From Pseudomonadota bacterium (GTDB lineage: Bacteria > Pseudomonadota > Alphaproteobacteria > Acetobacterales > Acetobacteraceae): DNA of 23,558 bases. The translations under genes and the position numbers were made by a program. The notes beneath the pieces are model-generated. The model saw nothing but the letters and a program-made list of their open reading frames with translations, did not search any database and was not told the DNA's origin. Below are positions 15,239 to 23,558 of the stretch, piece by piece. The stretch spans positions 1-23,558 of the forward strand of contig JAJZVE010000005.1 in assembly GCA_021845835.1 (NCBI GenBank). Reading direction: 5' to 3'. The number at the start of each line of letters is the position of its first letter. Position 1 is the first letter of the stretch.

Positions 15239-17301
<2,063 letters not shown>

Positions 17302-17311
17302 GGCGCGCGTC

Positions 17312-18904
17312 ATGGCATTCCCGCGCATCCTGACCGCCGACGCCGCCGCCGCCCTGATCCCCGACGGCGCGGTCGTCTCGGTGTCCTCATCCTCCGGCCT
17401 CGGCTGTCCCGATGCGGTGCTGGCCGCGATCGGGCGGCGCTTCGCGGCGACCGGCACGCCGCGCGGCCTGACCACGCTGCACCCGATCGCCGCCGGCGAC
17501 ATGTACGGCATCAAGGGCATCGATCACATCGCGCACCCCGGACTGCTGGACCGGGTCATCGGCGGATCCTACCCCTCCGGCCCGTCCTCGGCCGAGCCGC
17601 CGCGCATCTGGCGAATGATCGGCGACGATGCCGTCGCCGCCTACAACGTTCCGTCCGGCATCCTGTTCGACATGCACCGCGATGCGGCGGCACGGCGGCC
17701 GGGGGTGCTGACCAAGGTCGGCATGGACACCTTCGTCGATCCCGACCGCGAAGGCTGCGCCATGAACGCGCGCGCGGCCGCGCGCCCGGTGGTGCAGAAG
17801 GTCCGCTTCGCCGGCGACGAATGGCTGTTCTTCCCGGCCATCGTGCCGCAGGTCGCGATCGTCCGCGCCACCACGGCGGACGAGCGCGGCAACCTCTCCT
17901 TCGAGCACGAGGGCGCCTATCTCGGTCCGTTCGACCAGGCGCTGGCCGCCCACAACAACGGCGGTATGGTCATCGCGCAGGTCAAGCGCATCGCCAAGGC
18001 GGGTACGCTGCGGCCGTTCCAGGTGCATGTGCCGGGCGTGCTGGTCGATGCGATCGTCGTGGCACCGGAGCAGCTGCAGACGACGCAGACGCAGTACGAC
18101 CCGGCGATCTCCGGCGAGGTGTTCCGGCCGCTGGACACGTTCGAGATGGCGCCGTTCGGCGTCGCCAAAGTGATCGCGCGGCGGGTGGCGCAGGAATTGC
18201 GCTACGGCGACGCCGTCAATCTCGGCTTCGGCATCTCCGCCAACGTGCCGCGCATCCTGATCGAGGAAGGAAGGCACGGCGATGTGACCTGGGTGATCGA
18301 GCAGGGTGCGGTCGGCGGCGTGCCGCTGCTCGACTTCCAGTTCGGCTGCGCCAGCAACGCCGAGGCGATGGTGCCCTCGCCGTACCAGTTCACCTATTTC
18401 CAGGGCGGCGGCTTCGATATCTCGCTGCTGTCGTTCCTGCAGATCGGGCCGGACGGCAGCGTCAACGTCTCGCGCCTTGCCGCGCGACCGCATGTCACCG
18501 CGGGCGCCGGTGGCTTCGTCGATATCACCGCCAATGCGCGCCGCATCGTGTTCGCCGGCCTGTTCACCGCCGGCGCCGAGCTGGCGGCGGACGCAGCGGG
18601 ACTGGCCATCCGCCGCGAAGGCAAGGTGCGCAAGCTGACGCCGGCGATCGACCACGTCACTTTCTCCGGCCGCCGCGCCGCGGCGCAGGGGCAGCAGGTG
18701 CTCTACGTCACCGAACGCTGCGTGCTGGAACTGCGCGCGGACGGGCTGGCGGTGACGGAACTCGCGCCCGGCGTCGATCTGGAACGCGACGTGCTGGCGC
18801 AGGCGGATTTTCCGCTGCTGGTGCCGGCGCCGCCCAGGAGAATGGACGCGGCGCTGTTCCGCGCCGCGCCGTTCGGCCTGCGTCTGCAGGGAACGCCCAC
18901 GTGA
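17312..18904 (+). CDS. Acyl-CoA:carboxylate CoA-transferase (YdiF/Pct type, fused alpha-beta)
   Basis: Family I CoA-transferase of 530 aa with the alpha and beta halves in one chain, as in E. coli YdiF and propionate CoA-transferase. The N-terminal half starts with ALIPDGAVVSVSSSSGLGCPDAVL. The C-terminal half carries the catalytic glutamate motif VTWVIEQGAVGGVP with Glu330, corresponding to YdiF Glu333, and NLGFGISANVPRIL just upstream. It moves CoA between acyl-CoA and a short carboxylate or keto acid in the cytoplasm. It lies 10 bp after the dehydrogenase and its stop overlaps the next start (GTGA at 18901-18904). Its place in a sugar-import operon is unusual and suggests the pathway yields an organic acid that must be activated with CoA. 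Confidence 0.92.
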   Translation: MAFPRILTADAAAALIPDGAVVSVSSSSGLGCPDAVLAAIGRRFAATGTPRGLTTLHPIAAGDMYGIKGIDHIAHPGLLDRVIGGSYPSGPSSAEPPRIWRMIGDDAVAAYNVPSGILFDMHRDAAARRPGVLTKVGMDTFVDPDREGCAMNARAAARPVVQKVRFAGDEWLFFPAIVPQVAIVRATTADERGNLSFEHEGAYLGPFDQALAAHNNGGMVIAQVKRIAKAGTLRPFQVHVPGVLVDAIVVAPEQLQTTQTQYDPAISGEVFRPLDTFEMAPFGVAKVIARRVAQELRYGDAVNLGFGISANVPRILIEEGRHGDVTWVIEQGAVGGVPLLDFQFGCASNAEAMVPSPYQFTYFQGGGFDISLLSFLQIGPDGSVNVSRLAARPHVTAGAGGFVDITANARRIVFAGLFTAGAELAADAAGLAIRREGKVRKLTPAIDHVTFSGRRAAAQGQQVLYVTERCVLELRADGLAVTELAPGVDLERDVLAQADFPLLVPAPPRRMDAALFRAAPFGLRLQGTPT

Positions 18905-19662
18905 GCGTGGTGCTGGAAATCGCCGACGGCACGGCGCTGCTCCGGCTCGATCGGCCGGACAAGCTGAATGCGCTGGACCAGGGCATGATCGCGGCCCTGT
19001 CGGACGCCGCCGACCGCATCGACGCGGACGACCGCCTGCGCCTGGCCATCCTGACCGGATCGGGCCGCGCCTTCTGTGTCGGCGGCGACGTGGCGGCGTG
19101 GAGCGCGCTCGATGCGGTGGCGATGGGCCAGCACTGGGTGCGTGCGGGGCATCGGGCGTTCGACAAGCTGGCGCGGCTGCGCGTGCCGCTGGTCGCGGTG
19201 CTGAACGGTCCGGCGTTCGGCGGCGGGTTGGAACTGGCGGCGGCGGCGGACCTGCGCATCGCCGAACCCGGCGCAACTGTCGGTCTGCCGGAGACCGGCA
19301 TCGGCATGGTGCCCGGCTGGTCCGGCACGCAGCGCCTGGTGCGCCGCTTCGGCGCCGGCCCGGTGCGGCGGATGTCGCTGTTCGGCGAGCGGTTCGCGCC
19401 GGACGCTGCGGCACGGCTCGGACTGGTGGATGAGGTGGTCGATGCGGGCGAGGGTCTGGCGCGGGCGCGGACGCTGGCGCGCGACGCCGGCGGGCGCGGC
19501 CGGCTGGCGGTGATCCTTGCCAAGCAGATGGTGAATGCGGCGGAAGGCGAGGAAGGCGGGGCAGTGCTGGAGATGCTGGCCGGCTCGCTCGCTGCCACCT
19601 CCGCCGAGCTGGCCGAGGGCGTGGCGGCGTTCCGCGAACGGCGTCCGCCGCACTTTGCATGA
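18901..19662 (+). CDS. Enoyl-CoA hydratase/isomerase (crotonase family)
   Basis: Crotonase-fold protein of 253 aa, normal length. Seen: TALLRLDRPDKLNALD near the N-terminus, the oxyanion-hole loop AFCVGGDV (57-64), and GPAFGGGLELA (103-113), which supplies the second backbone NH and Glu111. GLPETGIGMVPGWSGTQRL holds Glu131. Both glutamates used by hydratases are present, so hydration or dehydration of an acyl-CoA is likely. The start is GTG 18901, overlapping the CoA-transferase stop, with AGGGA 8 bases upstream. Coupling to the transferase suggests the two act in sequence on one CoA ester. Other crotonase reactions (isomerase, hydrolase, retro-aldol) remain possible. Confidence 0.92.
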   Translation: MSVVLEIADGTALLRLDRPDKLNALDQGMIAALSDAADRIDADDRLRLAILTGSGRAFCVGGDVAAWSALDAVAMGQHWVRAGHRAFDKLARLRVPLVAVLNGPAFGGGLELAAAADLRIAEPGATVGLPETGIGMVPGWSGTQRLVRRFGAGPVRRMSLFGERFAPDAAARLGLVDEVVDAGEGLARARTLARDAGGRGRLAVILAKQMVNAAEGEEGGAVLEMLAGSLAATSAELAEGVAAFRERRPPHFA

Positions 19663-19713
19663 ACGCAATTCCGCGTCCGAACGGGTCGGGCGCGCGAACG
19701 GGGAGAGAGACGG

Positions 19714-20967
19714 ATGAGGAAAGCAAAGCTTCTTGTGGGAGTCGGCCTTGCCATGCTGCTGGCGGCCGGGACGGCGCGCGCACAGAAGTCCACGGTGGAA
19801 GTGCTGCACTGGTGGACGTCCGGCGGCGAGGCAGCCGGCCTGAGCGTGCTGCGCGACATGGTGCAGAAGCAGGGCGTGACGTGGAAGGACAACCCGATCG
19901 CCGGCGGCGGCGGCGGTTCCGCCATGACGACGCTGCGCGCCCGCTACACTGCCGGCAGCCCGCCCGATGCCTCGCAGATGCTCGGCTTTGCCATCCAGGA
20001 CTGGGCGGATCAGGGCGCGCTTGCCGACCTGACGCCGATCGCGACCAAGGAAGGCTGGGACAAGGCGATTCCGAAGCCGCTCTGGCGCTTCAGCAAGTAT
20101 GAGGGCAAGTGGATCGCGGCCCCGGTCAATTTCCACTCGACCAACTGGATCTGGGTGAACAAGGCCGCAATGGACCAGCTCGGCGCCCAGCCGCCGCAAA
20201 ATTTCGCCGAACTGATCGCCCTGTTCGACAAGGCCAGGGCCGCCGGCATCATCCCGCTCGCGCAGGGTGGGCAGGCATGGCAGGAAGCGACGATGTTCGA
20301 CAGCATCGTGCTGACCGAAGGCGGGCCGGAGTTCTACAAGAAGGCGATGCATGACCTCGATCCGGTGGCGCTGTCCGGCCCGATCATGCTGAAGGCGTTC
20401 GAGGACATGGCCACGCTGCGCAAGTATGTCGATCCGAACTTCTCCGGCCGCGACTGGAACCTGGCCACCGCGATGGTGATCAAGGGCGACGCGCTGATGC
20501 AGGTGATGGGCGACTGGGCGAAGGGCGAGTTCGTTGCCGCGCACAAGGTGGCCGGCAAGGACTTCGAATGCTACCGCTTCCCCGGCACGCAGGGCAGTGT
20601 GACGTTCAACTCCGACCAGTTCGTGTTCTTCAAGAAGGGCAAGGAGCTGACGCAGGGCCAGCGGATCATGGCTGGCGACCTGGAAAACAAGGAGTTCCAG
20701 TCCGCCTTCAACGTTATCAAGGGCTCCGTGCCCGCGCGCACCGACGTGTCGGACGCGGCGTTCGACGCCTGCGGCAAGAAGGGCATGGCCGACCTGAAGG
20801 AAGCGAACGCGAAGGGAACGCTGCTCGGTTCCTCCGCACAGGGCTACGGCGTGCCGCCGGCGGTGCAGAACGCGATGTATGACATCATCGACCGGCACTT
20901 CAACGGCCAGATCAAGACGGAAGACGCGCCGAAGCAGTTCGCCGCCGCGATCGCCGCTGCGAAGTAA
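19714..20967 (+). CDS. Sugar ABC transporter substrate-binding protein (GtsA-like)
   Basis: Periplasmic family-1 solute-binding protein of 417 aa with signal peptide [19 protein letters not shown]...ARA, cleaved near residue 23. The mature start [19 protein letters not shown], then [36 protein letters not shown] and [18 protein letters not shown], closely resemble the glucose/mannose-binding GtsA proteins of Pseudomonas. The real ligand may be another sugar. A strong GGGGAGAGAG ribosome site precedes ATG 19714. It follows the hydratase by 51 bp, and a GC-rich hairpin separates it from the permeases, a common way to make more binding protein than membrane subunits. Confidence 0.93.
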   Translation: MRKAKLLVGVGLAMLLAAGTARAQKSTVEVLHWWTSGGEAAGLSVLRDMVQKQGVTWKDNPIAGGGGGSAMTTLRARYTAGSPPDASQMLGFAIQDWADQGALADLTPIATKEGWDKAIPKPLWRFSKYEGKWIAAPVNFHSTNWIWVNKAAMDQLGAQPPQNFAELIALFDKARAAGIIPLAQGGQAWQEATMFDSIVLTEGGPEFYKKAMHDLDPVALSGPIMLKAFEDMATLRKYVDPNFSGRDWNLATAMVIKGDALMQVMGDWAKGEFVAAHKVAGKDFECYRFPGTQGSVTFNSDQFVFFKKGKELTQGQRIMAGDLENKEFQSAFNVIKGSVPARTDVSDAAFDACGKKGMADLKEANAKGTLLGSSAQGYGVPPAVQNAMYDIIDRHFNGQIKTEDAPKQFAAAIAAAK

Positions 20968-20990
20968 GACGCCCATCCGGACAAAGCAGG

Positions 20991-21006
20991 CGCGGCCCCG
21001 GCCGCG
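20991..21006 (+). repeat. Intercistronic inverted repeat after the binding-protein gene
   Basis: CGCGGCC (20991-20997) and GGCCGCG (21000-21006) are inverted around CC. An outer pair, AGACGC (20967-20972) and GCGTCT (21004-21009), could form an alternative, mutually exclusive stem. It lies in the 62-bp gap before the first permease. There is no T-run, so it is more likely an mRNA-stability or attenuating hairpin than a terminator. Confidence 0.45.
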
Positions 21007-21029
21007 TCTGCCCGAGAGGAGGCAACGCG

Positions 21030-21950
21030 ATGTCAACGACGACCGTCTCCCCCGCCGCCATCCCGCGCACGCGCCAGGGGCGCGTGCAGCTTGCCGAGCT
21101 GCTGCCGCGGCTGGTGCTGGCGCCGTCCTTCGCGATCACCCTGTTGTTCGTCTATGGCTTCATCCTGTGGACGATCTATCTCTCGTTCACGCGCAGCCGG
21201 ATGCTGCCGGTCTATGAGCTGACCGGCTTCGATTCCTACCAGCGTCTGTGGTCGCAGCCGAACTGGTACATGGCGCTGCACAACATCGCTATCTTCGGCG
21301 TGCTCTACATCGTGCTCTGCTCCGCGCTCGGGCTGCTGCTGGCGATCCTGCTGGACCAGCGCATCCGCGCCGAGGGCGTGCTGCGCACGATCTATCTGTA
21401 TCCGATGGCGATCTCCTTCATCGTCACCGGCACCGCCTGGAAGTGGTTCCTCAACCCCGGCCTCGGCCTGGAAAAGACGCTGCATGCCTGGGGCTGGACC
21501 GGCTTCCATTTCGACTGGCTGATCAACACCGACATGGCGATCTACACCGTGGTGATCGCCGGCGTCTGGCAGGCCACCGGCTTCTGCATGGCGATGTTCC
21601 TGGCCGGCCTGCGCGGCATCGACGGCGAGGTGCTGAAGGCGGCGCAGATCGACGGCGCCTCCGCCTTCGCGACCTATCGGCGCATCGTCATCCCGATGCT
21701 GCGGCCGGTGTTCCTGTCCGCGATCATCGTGCTCGCGCACATGGCGATCAAGTCCTACGACCTGGTGATCGCGCTCACCGGCGGCGGGCCGGGCAACGCC
21801 ACCGAGCTGCCCTCGACGTTCATGTATTCCTACACCTTCACGCGCAACCAGATGTCGGTCGGCGCGGCGAGCGCGGTGATGATGCTGATGACCATCGCCG
21901 CGGTGATCGTGCCCTACCTCTATTCCGAGCTGCGGGAGAAGACCCAATGA
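21030..21950 (+). CDS. Sugar ABC transporter permease 1 (GtsB/MalF-like)
   Basis: Inner-membrane permease of 306 aa with about six helices. The N-terminus is cytoplasmic and polar, followed by LVLAPSFAITLLFVYGFILW. The coupling (EAA) loop is EVLKAAQIDGASAFATYRRIVIPML, which docks on the ATPase. A very strong ribosome site (GAGGAGG) precedes ATG 21030. Its stop overlaps the next start (ATGA at 21947-21950), fitting equimolar permease production. Length and loop match the MalF/GtsB side of carbohydrate uptake CUT1 transporters. Confidence 0.94.
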   Translation: MSTTTVSPAAIPRTRQGRVQLAELLPRLVLAPSFAITLLFVYGFILWTIYLSFTRSRMLPVYELTGFDSYQRLWSQPNWYMALHNIAIFGVLYIVLCSALGLLLAILLDQRIRAEGVLRTIYLYPMAISFIVTGTAWKWFLNPGLGLEKTLHAWGWTGFHFDWLINTDMAIYTVVIAGVWQATGFCMAMFLAGLRGIDGEVLKAAQIDGASAFATYRRIVIPMLRPVFLSAIIVLAHMAIKSYDLVIALTGGGPGNATELPSTFMYSYTFTRNQMSVGAASAVMMLMTIAAVIVPYLYSELREKTQ

Positions 21951-22828
21951 GCGGCACCGCGGCCACCGGCCCGGCCGGCGGCGGCCGGCTCGGGCGCGTC
22001 TTCATCTACGGATTGCTGCTGTTCTTCGCGGTGGTGTTCCTGACGCCGCTGTTCGTCATGCTGGTCACGTCGTTCAAGACGCTGGACGAGATCCACAACG
22101 GCAACATGCTCAGCCTGCCGCAGCACTGGACCGTGGCACCCTGGCTGGATGCCTGGGGGCGCGCCTGCGTCGGCCTGACCTGCAACGGCATCGCCGGCTA
22201 TTTCGGCAACTCGCTGGAGATGGTGATCCCGGCGGTCACGGTCTCCACGCTGCTCGGCGCGTTGAACGGCTACGTGCTCACCAAATGGCGCTTCCCCGGC
22301 CACAAGCCGGTGTTCGCGCTGATGCTGTTCGGCTGCTTCATCCCGTTCCAGGCGGTGCTGATTCCAATGGCGCGGGTGCTCGGCCTGCTCGGCATCGGCA
22401 ATTCGGTGCTGGGGCTGATCGTCACGCACATCGTCTATGGCCTCGGCTTCACCACGCTGTTCTTCCGCAACTACTACGAGGCGTTCCCGACCGAGCTGAT
22501 CCGCGCGGCGCAGATCGACGGCGCCGGGTTCTGGCAGATCTTCCGCCGCATTCTGCTGCCGGCCTCGGCGCCGATCGCGATCGTCACGATCATCTTCCAG
22601 TTCACCAACATCTGGAACGACTTCCTGTTCGGCTCCGCCTTCACCTCGGGGGAAAACGTGCCGATGACGGTGGCGCTGAACAACCTGGTCAACACCTCGA
22701 CCGGCGTGCGGCAGTACAACGTCGATATGGCGGCGGCGATGATCGCGGCGCTGCCGACGCTGTTCGTCTATGTGGTGGCGGGACGCTACTTCGTGCGCGG
22801 GCTGATGGCCGGCGCGGTCAAGGGGTAG
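21947..22828 (+). CDS. Sugar ABC transporter permease 2 (GtsC/MalG-like)
   Basis: Second CUT1 permease subunit, 293 aa. It has an N-terminal helix VFIYGLLLFFAVVFLTPLFV and MalG-like VTSFKTLDEI after it. The EAA loop is ELIRAAQIDGAGFWQIFRRILLPAS, and the C-terminal VVAGRYFVRGLMAGAVKG is typical of MalG-type subunits. The frame is open upstream to 21248, but that part overlaps permease 1; ATG 21947 is used because of the ATGA overlap. It is followed 4 bp later by the ATPase. Confidence 0.94.
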   Translation: MSGTAATGPAGGGRLGRVFIYGLLLFFAVVFLTPLFVMLVTSFKTLDEIHNGNMLSLPQHWTVAPWLDAWGRACVGLTCNGIAGYFGNSLEMVIPAVTVSTLLGALNGYVLTKWRFPGHKPVFALMLFGCFIPFQAVLIPMARVLGLLGIGNSVLGLIVTHIVYGLGFTTLFFRNYYEAFPTELIRAAQIDGAGFWQIFRRILLPASAPIAIVTIIFQFTNIWNDFLFGSAFTSGENVPMTVALNNLVNTSTGVRQYNVDMAAAMIAALPTLFVYVVAGRYFVRGLMAGAVKG

Positions 22829-22832
22829 GGCG

Positions 22833-23558
<726 letters not shown>

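Overview
The window is GC-rich chromosomal DNA, about two-thirds G+C by eye, with dense, strongly GC3-biased coding. The gene families and the truB-rpsO-pnp order point to an alphaproteobacterium. Acetobacteraceae/Rhodospirillales is my best guess from protein style alone, without database support. I see no rRNA, tRNA, CRISPR array, insertion sequence or phage gene.

Layout. (1) 1-5770, plus strand: a tripartite RND efflux operon of inner-membrane permease (5' end cut by the window edge), periplasmic adaptor and outer-membrane lipoprotein channel. (2) 5774-7512, minus strand: a small proline-rich membrane protein and a nitronate-monooxygenase-like flavoprotein with an extra C-terminal cysteine cluster. 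(3) 7627-11355, minus strand: truB, rpsO and pnp, the RNA-modification, ribosome and RNA-decay block, with a 327-bp hairpin-rich gap between rpsO and pnp. (4) 11449-13961, plus strand: a zinc-type ABC importer (binding protein, ATPase, permease) behind a good Zur-box match that overlaps its -10 element. (5) 13965-23558: a divergent, apparently LacI-controlled catabolic locus. A DUF993 TIM-barrel protein is read leftward. Read rightward are a LacI-type regulator, a Gfo/Idh/MocA oxidoreductase, a full-length acyl-CoA transferase, an enoyl-CoA hydratase and a GtsABCD-type sugar ABC importer whose ATPase runs off the right edge.

How the genes work together. Region 5 is the most interesting part. 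One 16-bp palindrome (TTTGGAACCTTCCAAA, 15184-15199) lies in the spacer of the leftward promoter and at the predicted start of the rightward transcript, so one repressor could switch both arms. A related palindrome lies about 53.5 bp downstream, at the regulator's own TTG start codon. The gene set joins sugar import and NAD(P)-dependent sugar oxidation to CoA-ester chemistry and an aldolase-like barrel of unknown function. I do not recognise this as a described pathway. It is my main candidate for an undescribed system, most likely breakdown of an unusual sugar or sugar derivative to acyl-CoA; the substrate cannot be read from the sequence.

All coordinates come from reading the sequence. Functions are by recognition of family motifs, with no searches run. 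Start codons were revised where a Shine-Dalgarno sequence, signal peptide or promoter position argued for it.
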